Below are positions 36,930 through 46,651 of a DNA stretch of 64,000 nt, piece after piece. The translations under genes and the position numbers were made by a program. The DNA is from Sciurus carolinensis. Lineage: Eukaryota; Chordata; Mammalia; Rodentia; Sciuridae. A model generated the notes under the pieces. It was not told where the DNA came from. It did no database searches and saw nothing but the letters and a program-made list of their open reading frames with translations. Within the stretch, counting starts at the first letter, position 1. Each line of letters begins with the position of its first letter. The stretch covers positions 5,117,503 to 5,181,502 of the forward strand of contig NC_062229.1 in the NCBI RefSeq assembly GCF_902686445.1. Reading direction: 5' to 3'.

Positions 36930-37432
36930 AGTAAGCCAGGTGCAGTGGCACATGCCTATAGTCCCAGGTACTCCAGAGGCGGAGGCAGGAGGATGGCTTG
37001 AGCCCAGGAGTTCAAGTCCAGCTATGTTAGCTTTTCATTGCTGTGACAAAATACCTGAACAAGCTACTTAATGGAGGAAACATTTCTGTTTCAGAGTTTC
37101 ATGGTTTCAGAGATTTCAGTCAGTGGTCTGCTGACTCCATTGCTTTGGGCCTGAGGTGAGGCAGAACCTCATGGTGGAAGGGCTTGAGGGAGGAAGGATG
37201 ATCTGATGGCAGCAAGGAAGCAGAGAGAGAGCAAGGAAGGGGCATGGGACACGGTTCACCTCCAGTGACCTACTCCCTTCAACTAGGTCTTACCTCCTAA
37301 TGTTCCCTCCATCTCCCAACAGTGCCATCAACTGGGGACCGACACGTGGCATTTGGGGGACAGTAAGATCCAAATCATAATACCAGCCTGGGCAACACAG
37401 CAAGACCCTATTGTTAAAAAAAAAAAAAAAAA
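36930..37432 (+). mobile_element. B1-like SINE split by an LTR
   Basis: Left part 36930-37022 ('gccaggtgcagtggcacatgcc' to 'ttcaagtccagc'), right part 37383-37432 ('ccagcctgggcaacacagcaagacc' and A-tail). The LTR at 37023-37382 sits between them. Confidence 0.85.
37023..37382 (-). mobile_element. Solo MaLR-type LTR with 5-bp target duplication
   Basis: Read on the minus strand it starts TATTATGATTTGGATC and ends AAAAGCTAACATA, as MaLR LTRs do. Direct repeats ccagc flank it at 37018-37022 and 37383-37387. It has no internal coding region. Confidence 0.8.
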
Positions 37433-37435
37433 AAA

Positions 37436-37548
37436 GGCTGGGGTTGTGGCTCAGTGGTGGAGCACTGGCCAGCATGCGTGAGGCCCTGGGTTCAATCCTC
37501 AGCACCACATAAAAACAAAATAAAGGTATTATGTCTGCCTACAACTAA
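37436..37548 (+). mobile_element. ID element
   Basis: 'ggctggggttgtggctcagtggtgg' to 'gggttcaatcctcagcaccac', 'ataaaaacaaaataaagg' tail. Confidence 0.9.
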
Positions 37549-37589
37549 AAAATATAGTTAAAAAATCATTTGGAAGACAAAATGGGCCC

Positions 37590-37685
37590 AATCAACAGGG
37601 TTAGTTCAGCCCCCAGCCCGATGCCTGGCACGTAGTAGGTGCTGAGTATTTGTTGATAAGTGAAATATCAAATGACCTCAAAGGG
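37590..37685 (+). mobile_element. MIR fragment
   Basis: 'gatgcctggcacgtagtaggtgctgagtat'. Confidence 0.6.
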
Positions 37686-38339
37686 ATGATTAATGAGGAG
37701 TTAATGACATTCATCCATGATGGCTGTGACACACCCATTTTTTTACTCTGTCTCCCGGGGCCTGTCCTGATCGATGCATAGGAGATGCACAGAAAACCTG
37801 TCTTACAGGGAAGCAGAGCTCAGCAGCTTCAAAGAGGGACTCAGGGCTCCATGGGACCCTCTCTGCAGGGCCCACCACCCTCCACCCTCCCCGTGCCATC
37901 TCTGCCCCAGCCCCGGATGTCAGGGCCAGCATCAGGCAGTCACCCTTCCCAGATGTTCAGTCCATACACATGGGAAGAGCAGGAAAGATACAAGAACTTG
38001 AGCCATGGCAAGGACCAGTACTGAAAGTCTGAGTCCCTCTGAGTCCCATGGCCTGTGCCCAAGGCCATTGCTGCAGCTTTGTTCTCTGGAACAAAGGCCA
38101 CCTGTCAAAGGGCAGGAAGTCCCTTGAAGCCAGTCTTCCAGGAGGCAGCAGGGCTGACTGCATTGGGGACATAGCAAAAGGGGTCACACAGACTGTCCAT
38201 AAACCAGGTCCTGGAACATCAGGTCGGGGGCTTACAAAGCATCCTGGTAGACCCATTTTCCTCTCCTCCTCTAGTTGCCAGGCAACCAGAGTGCATCTGG
38301 ACCAGAGCAAGAGGTAGCTGGTTTCAGGACATACATAGA

Positions 38340-39505
38340 TTGAAAGTGAAGGGATGGAAAAGCATAGTCCTAGCAAATGGAAACCAAAAGAGAGCAGGGC
38401 TGGCTATACTTATATCAAATAAAATAGATTTTAAGTCAAACTGTAAAATGAGACAAGATTATTACATAATGATAAAGGGGTCAGTTCATCAAAAGGAATA
38501 TATAAATATAGCACTCAACATCGGAACACCTAACTATATAAAGCAAATATTAATAGAACTAACCGGAGAGACAGACTCCGATATAATAAAAGCAGGGGAC
38601 TTCAATGTCCCACTTTCAGCCATGAATATATTATCCAGACAGAAAATCAATACAGAAACATTAGACTGGAACCACACTCTAGACCAAATGGACCTCATAA
38701 ACATGTATAGAACATTCCATCCAATGGTGCAAAATATACCTTCTTCTCAAGTGCACATTGAACATTCCCCAGGGTAGATCATATGTTAGGCAAAAAACAA
38801 GTCTCAACAAATTTAAGATTATAAACAGATTAAGTATCTTTTCCATCCACCACAGTATGGAATTAGAAAGCAAAAGTAGGAGGAATTTCAATAATATGTG
38901 GAAACTAAATAACACATTTTTTAATAATCAGTGGATCAATGAGGAGATTAAAAGGGAAATTAATGGATGAAATTGGAGAATATCATGCTAAGTGAGATAA
39001 GCCAATCTCAAAAAACAAAAGACGAATGATCTCGCTCATAAGTGGATGATGACATATAATGGGGGGTGGGAGGGGTTAGCGTTAGGGTTAGGGTTAGGTT
39101 TAAGGTTAGGGTTAGGGAGGGGGGCAAGAATGGAGGAAGGAAGGACTGTATAGAGGGAAAAGAGGGGTGGGTGGGGTGGGGGGGAAGGGGGAAAAATGGC
39201 AGAATGAATCAAACAACATTGCCCTGTGTAAATTTATGATTACACGAATGGTATGCCTTTACTCCATGTACAGAGAATCAAAATGTATCCCATTTGTTTA
39301 CAATAAAAAAAAAGAAAAAAAAACTGCAACTCTTTTCCGAGTTCTTCATGTGCTAATTACACCATGAAATCAGAAAAAAAAAAAGGGAAATTAAAAAATA
39401 TCAAGAAAAACATAAATGGGTACACAATATATCAGAGCTTATGGGATACAGTTAAAGAAGTTCTAAGAAGGAAATTTATAGCAATAAATGCCTACATCAA
39501 AAAAG
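38340..39505 (+). pseudogene. L1 ORF2 fragment (endonuclease region), split by a second L1
   Basis: An open stretch at 38340-38777 translates to L1 endonuclease text (KRAGLAILISNKIDFK, then AGDFNVPL and QMDLINMYRTFHP). It continues, after a frame break, at 38758-38963 (EEIKREIN) and resumes after an insert at 39395-39505 (LRRKFIAINAYIKKEEL). It lacks the 5' end and the reverse transcriptase core and has broken frames, so it is not a live element. The insert is the nested L1 at 38964-39380. Confidence 0.85.
38964..39380 (+). mobile_element. 5'-truncated L1 3' end with (TTAGGG)-like tract, nested
   Basis: Begins in L1 3' terminal text (attggagaatatcatgctaagtg, ctcgctcataagtgg). It carries a G-rich stretch, four exact TTAGGG units within 39075-39117, more G-rich sequence, then AATAAA at 39303 and an A-run. 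A 14-bp duplication aaaagggaaattaa flanks it at 38950-38963 and 39381-39394. About 50 bp of other sequence and a second A-run lie between the first A-run and the 3' duplication. Confidence 0.85.
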
Positions 39506-39507
39506 AA

Positions 39508-39715
39508 GAGCTGGATGTGGTGGTGCATGCCTGTAATCCTAGTGGCTTGGAAGGCTGAGGACTCAGCAATTTAGGGAGGCCTAAGCAACTTAGCTGGGGA
39601 TGTGTGGCTCAGTGGTTGAGTGCCCCTGGATTCAAACCTTGGTTAAAAAAAGAAAAGAAAAAGAAAAGAAAGAAAGAGAGAGAGAAAGAAAGAGAAAAAG
39701 AAAAAAATTGCAAAT
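39508..39715 (+). mobile_element. B1-ID SINE, shortened
   Basis: 'gctggatgtggtggtgcatgcc', then 'gctggggatgtgtggctcagtggttg' and a long (GAAA)-rich tail to 39715. Confidence 0.85.
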
Positions 39716-40639
39716 GAACAAATTATTTTTTAAAAAAAAGAAGCCGCTTCAGCCACACCTGCCAGATAAGGCACCTGGTATCAAAAGTCCTTGTGAGATG
39801 CACAGATGATGTTGGGGAAGGCCTCTAGCTGCTTCTCCCAGAGACCACTACAGTGAAGATTTCTAGAGTCCAGTCAGGGACTTGGAGGCACCAAAGTTTT
39901 AGGACAGCTGTAGGCATTCAGGGTCTGATATGCAAAAGTGACTACAGGAGGACTCACTTCAGCCTGGAGCACTCACCCAGTGCCCCTGCATCTTTGCCCA
40001 TGATGCCTCAGGCTTCTCCTATGCAGTCCTCCAACATTAGGGGTCTGTCACACTTTCTTTCAAGGCATTAAAAAAAAAAAAAGAAAGGTAAATGACAAGG
40101 CCTCCCTGGCCCTCAGTCTCCTCCTCTGTACATTTGAATCTTCCCTCTGTGTGCACACACTGGAGGTGCCTTCCTCTGGGCAAGGAATAATTCCAGAGTT
40201 GAGCCCAGCCCCTGCCCACCACCTGGTCACTATGGTTGGCTCAGGAAGTGGTCAGTACCTGACTTTGGTTGAGTTGCAACTGGAGACCACCTTCAGCTTT
40301 CCACCATCATTACAACTAATGACTAGAAGCCAGAAGGGTGGGAGATTCTGCCCCACTCCACCCCGGGTTGGGTTCATTTCACACTTTCAGAGAAGGCTCT
40401 GTTGGTACCAGTTTTGCCTCCAGCAAAGGTAAAGATGGGAGAGGTGTGGCCTCCCGGCACCAGTTCAGCCATGACCGTGAAGATCTGGTCCTCACATTTA
40501 TCAGAACTTCCTCAGAACTCCAAGCTTTAATTCAGCGCCTCCTCTTCTTGAACAGCCTGTCTCCTACCGGGACCCCTGGAGTGTAACCTACATCCTGGCC
40601 CCTGGGGGGGCCCTCCCTCAGTCCTCCTCCTCCTCATGA

Positions 40640-41160
40640 AGGTAGTTGGTGGGACCAACCCTGAGGGCAGGGCGGGAACGTGGGCTCACATTCCGGGGAC
40701 TTCCCGCCAAGTCTGGGTCACGCCAGACCAGACCGCTGCCCGCCAACGGCCAGGTAGGAGGGCAATGGGCCATAGCGGGTAGGCCAGCTCTGACCCGCCA
40801 CGCCGCGTCCCCAAGCCCGCAGCCACGCGGAGCCGCGTCCCCGCCTAGCCTCACCCACCCAAAGAAAAGAACCTGAGCAGCAGGCGGGTGCTCCTGCACC
40901 CGCGGGAGCAACCGACCGGACCGCGGGGCTGCAGGACAGCTGAAGGGGAAGAACTGAGCCCGTAAGCCCCGCCCCGACGCTAAGCCCCACCCATCAGGCT
41001 CTAAGCACCGATTAAGTCCCGCCTCCAACCATAAGCCCCGCCTGGCAGCTCTAAAAGCCATTTATCAAGCCCCGCCCATTTCAATCTCCACCCACTAAGT
41101 TCCGCCCTGGTTTTCAAAGCCTCGGACCCTCCCCCCGTAGTAAGCCCCGCCCACCTGGCT
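40640..41160. promoter_or_regulatory. GC-rich patch with repeated GC boxes
   Basis: CpG-bearing sequence with at least eight 'taagccccgccc'-like motifs between 40960 and 41155, both exact (ccccgccc) and variant (cccacccat, tcccgcctcc). It resembles a degenerate minisatellite built of Sp1/KLF sites and ends about 1.2 kb upstream of the CCL25 TATA box. A 147-codon minus-strand ORF crosses it without recognisable homology. Promoter or enhancer use is inference. Confidence 0.45.
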
Positions 41161-41211
41161 GCAGGCTTGTAGGCCCAGGGCCACCTCTAGGGACTCCCCG
41201 CAGAGGACAGG

Positions 41212-41265
41212 TGGTGTAGCTCGGTGGTAGAGCGCTTGCCCTTCCATCCCCAAGCACCGCAAAAA
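41212..41265 (+). mobile_element. Short ID element
   Basis: 'gtggtgtagctcggtggtagagcgcttgcc' then 'atccccaagcaccgcaaaaaaa'. Internal part deleted. Confidence 0.75.
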
Positions 41266-41477
41266 AAGAAGAGGGATAACCTCGCCAATCATTAAAAATG
41301 AAAAGCAATGCGATGCGAAGTCTCCGCAGCGTCCCCTCCGCTCCTTTATACCATCCTTCCCTAGCCCCTCACTCTATTGCAGGTGAATGTTGCTTTGCTT
41401 CCCGCGGACATGGTTATCTGCGGCTCCTGGCTTTGCTTTCTTCTTCGTGGCTGTGGTCTTTGTTTTCTTCTCCCGTT

Positions 41478-41657
41478 CTTGGTACAGGGAATTGAACCCA
41501 GGGGTGCTCTACTACTGAACTGTATTTCCAGCCCTTTTCACTTTTTATTTGAAGAAAGGTTCTCCCTAAGTTGCCGAGGCCGGCCTTAAACTTGCAATCC
41601 TCCTGCTTTATCCTTCCTGGTCGCTGGAAACAGGAGTGCACCACCATTTCCGGCTTA
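41478..41657 (-). mobile_element. Composite SINE
   Basis: 'ttggtacagggaattgaaccc', 'ctgtatttccagccc', then a B1-like part to 'ggagtgcaccaccatttccgg'. Confidence 0.85.
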
Positions 41658-41672
41658 TTGAGATTATTCTTT

Positions 41673-41783
41673 TTTTTTTTTTTTTTTCTTTTTTCTTTTT
41701 TTCTTGTGGTGCTGGGGATTGAACCCAGGGCCTTGTGCATGCAAGCCAAGCACTCTTACCAACTGAGTTACATCCCCAGCCCT
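41673..41783 (-). mobile_element. ID SINE with 12-bp target-site duplication
   Basis: Poly-T, 'gtggtgctggggattgaaccc' to 'ctgagttacatccccagccct'. The duplication agattattcttt is at 41661-41672 and 41784-41795. Confidence 0.95.
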
Positions 41784-41795
41784 AGATTATTCTTT

Positions 41796-41995
41796 AATAA
41801 CCCACAGGTCATACACTTTACCATCAATGCGTACCTTTCTGTGGTGTTTATTAGACATAGACAATCATTGCCATTTTCTGATTTCAGAACAAAAAGGTAC
41901 ACCTTGAGCAACCAGTCTTCCTCCTCCCCACTGCCCATGGCCGCCACTAATCTACTTTCTGTTTCTATGGATTTGCCTACCACAAACCCAGGGCA
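41796..41995 (-). mobile_element. Old L1 fragment (antisense)
   Basis: 'ggccgccactaatctactttctgtttctatggatttgcc' is antisense L1M text. Upstream flank of CCL25. Confidence 0.65.
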
Positions 41996-42389
41996 TATTT
42001 GTGACATGATAAATTGTCTCCCTGTGCAGGAAAGGGAGATGGGGGTGAAGTTTGGGCCCCTCGTAGACGTGGGAGTAGGCAGCCAGGGGAAGGCTTTCTT
42101 TAGGGGCTCTGTCAGCTGAGGCTTTTGTGCAGGAAGACTGTGTATGCCCCTGTGTGCAGGTGAGGGGACAGGAGATGACAAAGGGCCCTTCGGGAAGAGT
42201 GCAAGGGTGTTGGCTAAGAGGCCTGGGATGGAGACGGCTCATGGGGCAGCCAGCCTTTGAGAGGAGCCAGGTGGAGATCAGGCTTGGTCTATCTATCCTG
42301 AGGGAGAAGCTTGGAGTCTCACAGAGCAGGTGGGGTGAGGGAGGGAGGGAGGGGAGAGGGAGGGGGAGCTTGTGGGGTGGGGCTCTACC

Positions 42390-42395
42390 TATAAA
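42390..42395 (+). promoter_or_regulatory. CCL25: CCL25 TATA box
   Basis: 'cctataaagag', about 30 bp upstream of the inferred start near 42420. The region just before it is G-rich with GGGA repeats (42332-42380). Confidence 0.7.
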
Positions 42396-42419
42396 GAGTG
42401 GAGCCCAACCACCTGCACA

Positions 42420-42464
42420 CAGTACACCCCAGCAGGCACTAGCTCCGGGACCCCATCGGCATTG
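42420..42464 (+). other. CCL25: CCL25 exon 1 (5' UTR)
   Basis: Bounded below by the donor ATTG|GTGAGT (GT at 42465). The start is placed from the TATA box, so it is approximate. No ATG is used here; the ATG is in exon 2. Confidence 0.65.
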
Positions 42465-42634
42465 GTGAGTCCTTTCCCTGGCCATGACAGAGCAGCAGCG
42501 GGTCCCTTCTGCTCAGCTTGTCCCTATTCTGAGCCACTTGCTTCTCTTGCCCTGGGCCCTGACTTGAGATGGGGAAGACAGTGCCTGCTGCTGTCTTCCT
42601 TGGGTCCCTATCACCGCCCCCTCTACCTCCCCAG

Positions 42635-42756
42635 GTGACCTGTCTATCCTTGAGGTGCCCAGAGAGGAGGTCCCGCCTGCACCATGAACACTTGGATCCT
42701 TGCCAGCCTAGTAGCCTGCTTTGTGGGGGCCTGGGTCCCTGCTGTCCATACTCAAG
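42635..42756 (+). CDS. CCL25: CCL25 exon 2 (start codon, signal peptide)
   Basis: Acceptor ctccccag before 42635; ATG at 42684 in context caccATGaac. Encodes residues 1-24 and the first base of Gly25, donor CAAG|GTACTA. The protein start matches the hydrophobic CCL25 leader. Confidence 0.93.
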
Positions 42757-45471
42757 GTACTATATTTGGTCAACCATACTTACACTAGCCCCTGGTTCCT
42801 CCTCTCCCTGTCTATCCCCTCCCCGCATTTACCCTCTGCTCTTCTAGATCCCTTACCTCTACTGAATTCTCCTATGGCTCCTGTTCCCAACATAGCAGAG
42901 ATTGCTGGCATTTGTGCCCTGGGATGGACGGAGACAGAGGGTCCCCAGCTCCTTCTTCCAGAGTCCTCCACCCTATGGTACCTCCTTTGCAGGACTCCAG
43001 TGGCCAAGGGAATGTGGGAGCAAAGGGTTGGTAAAGCCACCTGTAGCTAGGAATATACTTCAGTGTACTGACCCTGTAGAGCCGGAGTGGGGTTGGAGAT
43101 CAGAGCCCTAGAGACCTTGGGAAGGGGCTTCCCATCGGGGCCCTGCCCAGCTTACCTGTGCAGTGCAGCTGAGAATCGCTACTCAACCTGTGTGGGCTTT
43201 AGTTTTCACGTCTGCAAGGTGGAAATCTGAAGTCCGTACTGGCGGGAGCAGATGTGAGGATCCAATGAGCTGATGGCTGCATGAGTCTCTCGGCCTGCTG
43301 TGCAGCAGCAAGAGTGATTACCATTATTGTTGTTAATGGGAAACCTTTTCCGTCTTCCTCTCCATCTCCACCCCAGAGAAGGCCCTTGAGGATTTTGGTT
43401 ACCAAAGGCCAGATGTAGGCATGCAGACTCCCCCAGGACCCCTGAGACTGGGTACTACATTCCTGTGGCAAGGTCAGTGAGTCCCACCAGATGGCCTTGG
43501 CAGGGTTGAGGACCATGACTCCACCCTCCTGCCCTGCCTGTCCCCATATTAGAGCTTAGCCTTTGCCCAGGAGGGAGGCTGGTCTTTGTTTCCATTGTCC
43601 TGCTATCCCAGTGCCTGTCCTTTGATCCTTCAGGGAGGGGGAGCGGCCCCTAGCCTTGGGAACTACCTGCTGAGGATGTTGGCGCCCCAGGTCCTATCTA
43701 ACATGACTGCTCTTTGTCCTCAGGGATGAGGTGGGGGAATACAAGGAGAATGGAACCTTCCCTCTGTTCCACCACTATTGCGTCTGCCAGGACTCAGACT
43801 TAGGTGGGCTCTGGCAGAGGTAGATTGCAGGGGACCCCCAAGACTGACTGGGCAAAAGAGCCACCTTGGCCTCCACCACCATCTCATCCACCCCTCCTCT
43901 GCTCATTCATTCCAACCTGCTTCTCTCTGAGGTCTTTCAAGCATCCCTGATGCTGTGTGTCCCCCTCCTCACGAATATCAACTTCCCTGTTTCCCCACCA
44001 TGCTAGGAGCTCCCCAAGACAACATTAATTCCAGTTCTCTGTTTAGGTACTTGGCACATAGTGGGAATTCTTGAAGTGTTTTTGTTAGCTCCACAGTAAA
44101 TCCCCTAGGACTCCTAGTATCTGGCTGGGTCACTTAAGTGGTCACTGTGATGGGGACAGAGAAGACATGCCTTCCACATGGAGACAGACCAGCCTGGAGC
44201 TGGAGCTGGGACCTCAGCAGGAGCTAACCAACCTTGTTTTTAGGAGACTGGCACTAGGAACACACACTTCTGATGCCAGACGTGAAGGGGTGGCACAAAC
44301 TGAGCAGTTGCAGTCGTGTCAGATGCCATAGGTTAAGGATCTCCCTCCCACAAGACCCCATTACGATGAGGTCTCTTTGGGCCTGTTTTCCCTCCTCAGG
44401 CTGCTGCGCCTGTGCTCCCAGAGCAGAGAAGGGGCTTTGGGCTGTTTCTTTGGTGGTCCACTCCTTTCCCAGCAGGGCCCATGGACTCCTCCAACTCCTG
44501 CCTGCTGTCCCAGTAGCAAGGCTGAGTGGCAGTCAGGTAGTCCACAGGCCTCTGTTGGGTCTTGAAGGGTCATGGCATGCGTTTCCATGTGTGCGTGGCG
44601 GCCACGTCTGTGACTATCCCTGCCCAGTGCACATGCACGGATTCGAGCGTGTGGGTGGCTGTGTGGTTGCAGGTGCCTTCGAGGACTGCTGCCTGGATTA
44701 CCACCCCCACACCACGCTGGCTCTGCTCCTACGCGCCAGGTCTTACTGGGTCCAGGAGGTGAGCGGCAGCTGCAACCTGCCTGCCGTGATGTGAGTGGGG
44801 CCGTGGGAGGGGAGGGGGGATCACACACGGCCTTGCTGCCCCTCACTGCTAACACGGCCACCCCCTCTCCACCCGCTGCAGATTCCACTTCCGCCGGGCA
44901 CACCATCCGGTGTGTGGGAACCCACGGGACATCAGGGTACAGAAGGCAAAGAGAATTCTGGAGCGCAGGGCCTCCCAGAGGTCTAACTACAACACCCGGC
45001 TCACCATCCAAGGTGGGTGAGACCCCAGCCCAGTATCTAGGGAGCCCACCCTCCCTGTCTGCAGGCCCCTTTGCTTCTCAGTCTCTGAGGGAGAGAACCA
45101 GAGCTCAGCATGGGCAGCTGCCCCTGCTCCAAAGAGAACCAGTTGCTGCTGAGTGGGGTGCAGCAAGCAAGCGACCCACAGGGTCATCATCCAGCTCCTC
45201 TAAAACCAGAGCACTTTCAACTGGTGAACGTGGAAAGTTCAAGCAAAGGGGAGAATCATTGGCTCAAATAACCAGCAATGTTTTCAGGCTTGGCTGGATC
45301 CAGAGGTTCACGGGCTGTTGATGAAGCTCTTCTCTCTCCCTCTACCTTTGGATAGGCTTTCTGGCTGGGAGGAAGAAGTTGAACACTGGAACAGCCAGGC
45401 CACCGTTGTCCAAGTTGAAGGATCTCAGCAGCAGCAGTAGCAGCAGCAAAAGGAATGTTTCCCTAAGCTAA
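42684..45471 (+). CDS. CCL25: CCL25 (TECK), complete chemokine gene, 145 aa
   Basis: Secreted CC chemokine that acts through CCR9 to guide thymocytes and gut-homing T cells. The CDS joins 42684-42756, 44673-44790, 44882-45012 and 45356-45471 (438 bases with stop). Residues 1-23 form a signal peptide (MNTWILASLVACF... AVHT). The mature chain starts QGAFEDCC, with the CC pair at 30-31 and the partner cysteines at 58 (GSCNLP) and 75 (VCGNP), the four disulphide positions of the family. A long basic C-terminal tail follows, with seven serines at 132-138 and KRNVSLS at the end. I recall human CCL25 as 150 residues ending beyond KRNVSL, so the last residues differ here. All introns are GT-AG. Its place between ELAVL1 and FBN3 matches human synteny. 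Confidence 0.96.
44235..44405 (+). repeat. Interspersed repeat in CCL25 intron, copy 1
   Basis: Shares 'cttctgatgccagacgtgaagg', 'gtgtcagatgcca', 'aaggatctc' and 'cacaagac' with 45725-45900. The family was not recognised. Confidence 0.65.
44673..44790 (+). CDS. CCL25: CCL25 exon 3 (CC motif)
   Basis: Acceptor ggttgcag, donor GTGAT|GTGAGT. Encodes G-AFEDCCLDYH through WVQEVSGSCNLPAV, holding the first three cysteines of the fold. Confidence 0.97.
44882..45012 (+). CDS. CCL25: CCL25 exon 4
   Basis: Acceptor gctgcag, donor CAAG|GTGGGT. Encodes IFHFRRAHHPVCGNP with the fourth cysteine, then the C-terminal helix (VQKAKRILERRASQR). Confidence 0.96.
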
Positions 45472-45476
45472 TCCAG
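45356..45476 (+). CDS. CCL25: CCL25 exon 5 (basic/serine tail and stop)
   Basis: Acceptor ttggatag. Encodes GFLAGRKKLNTGTARPPLSK, an AGC/AGT serine run, then KRNVSLS. TAA is at 45469-45471, only five bases before the donor CCAG|GTAAGG at 45477, so nonsense-mediated decay is not expected. Confidence 0.93.
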
Positions 45477-45724
45477 GTAAGGACTGCTCATGTGACCTTC
45501 CTCCATCTATTACTGAGGTTTGGAGGCTATGGTTGAAGGCTCATGATGGGTCCAGACTGGGACAGGGCATTTGCCTCCAGGACTAAGGAGGGCTGGATAC
45601 AGATCCACCCAGGAGGATCCTTGGTGGCTGCCCACAGCTCCCGCCCAGCCCAGCGGGACATTGATAAGTGCCACGTGAAAGGTCAGGCCAGTGGACCAAA
45701 AGCTGTGGGACCTCCCATAAGATG

Positions 45725-45900
45725 AGAGAACAACACTCGACACAACACTTCCGATGCCAGATGTGAAGGGCAGCACAACCCAGGCAACCGGAGATTGTGT
45801 CAGATGCCACAGGGGAAGGATCTCTGTCGCACAAGACTGCCCCCATTAATATGCAACCTCTCTGAGCCTCAGTTTTGCCATCCCTAAAATGGGGACGATA
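45725..45900 (+). repeat. Interspersed repeat in CCL25 intron 5, copy 2
   Basis: 'cttccgatgccagatgtgaagg', 'tgtgtcagatgcca', 'aaggatctc', 'cacaagac', grading into MIR-like 'ctctgagcctcagttttgcc' with 'aaaatggggacgataacagt' up to about 45960. Confidence 0.65.
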
Positions 45901-45959
45901 ACAGTACTGTCTATTCCAATGGGTAGCATCGTAATTTACAGTGTTTGGCATGCAGTTTG

Positions 45960-46615
45960 TGGTGGGTAGGTCACCACCTATACTTTGCCCAACCAGCTAT
46001 AAATTGGGGCTTCTGTGACTGCCTCCTTAGGTTCGATCATTTGCTAGATCCACTCCCAGAACTCAGGGAAACACATTTACCAGTTTATTGTAAAGGATAT
46101 TACAAAGGATCTGGATGGACAGTCAGATGAAGGAGAGTCACAGGCAAAGTCTGGAAGGGCCCCAAGTACAGGAGTCCTTGTCCACTCGGAGTTGGGGTGC
46201 ACCACCCTCCTAGCCACGGGCGTGTTCACCAACCCGGAAGCTCCCTGAGCACCAGAGTTCAGGGATTTTTATGGAGGCTTTATCACACAGGAATGATGGA
46301 TTATTAACTCTCCTTTCAGGCCTTCTCCCCTCTCTGGAGAGGGAGGGGTGGAGCGGAAGCTCCATGCCTCTAAGCATGGTTTGGTCTTTCTGGTGACCAG
46401 CCCCCATCCAGGAGTCCCCTCATCAGAACAAAAGCCCGTCCTATTGCCCAGGAAATTCCAAGGGATTATTAGCAGCTCCGTGTCAGGAATCAGGTCAAAG
46501 ACCAAATGTTAGAACAAAAGATGCTCCTAACGTCCTTACTGCTCATGTTACAAGGCTTTGAGGAACTGTGTGCCCGGGCAGAGACTGATAAGTGTAGTTA
46601 TTATTTTACAGCTCC
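45960..46615 (-). mobile_element. Ancient ERVL/MaLR-class LTR relic
   Basis: 'accagtttattgtaaaggatattac', 'ggagttggggtgcaccaccctcc', 'gttcaccaacccggaagctcc', 'ttggtctttctggtgaccagc', 'aggaaattccaagggattatt': a known mammalian LTR text, antisense to CCL25. Only LTR-like non-coding sequence is seen. The exact family is uncertain. Confidence 0.65.
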
Positions 46616-46651
46616 TGGTCACTCCAGTTCCACCTCTAATCCCTCCTGCAG

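Larger units (their letters stand above)
23721..42389. other. ELAVL1-CCL25 intergenic region
   Basis: 18.7 kb without a recognised exon. Unassigned stretches of over 300 bases are 26950-28310, 28770-30050, 31290-32690, 32930-34250, 34920-35420, 37690-38330, 39720-40610 and 42000-42380. I read ORFs in these on both strands and found no domain, signal peptide plus family motif, or conserved splice pattern. The rest is listed as repeats or as the GC-box patch. Confidence 0.75.

Noticed and set aside
38340..38777. 145-codon ORF as a possible gene
   Set aside because: The translation is L1 endonuclease text, truncated and followed by frame breaks.
39075..39117. Interstitial telomere from chromosome fusion
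   Set aside because: The TTAGGG units lie inside an L1 3' UTR bounded by a target-site duplication, so they came with the retrotransposon.
40618..41061. 147-codon minus-strand ORF in the GC-box patch
   Set aside because: No recognised domain, and the opposite strand is open too, so GC content explains it. I keep only the regulatory possibility.
44361..45011. 216-codon ORF antisense to CCL25 exons 3 and 4
   Set aside because: It crosses introns and exons of CCL25 on the wrong strand, with no family motif or splice logic.
45960..46615. Retroviral gene remnants beside the LTR in CCL25 intron 5
   Set aside because: Only LTR-like non-coding text is seen; no gag, pol or env reading could be supported.
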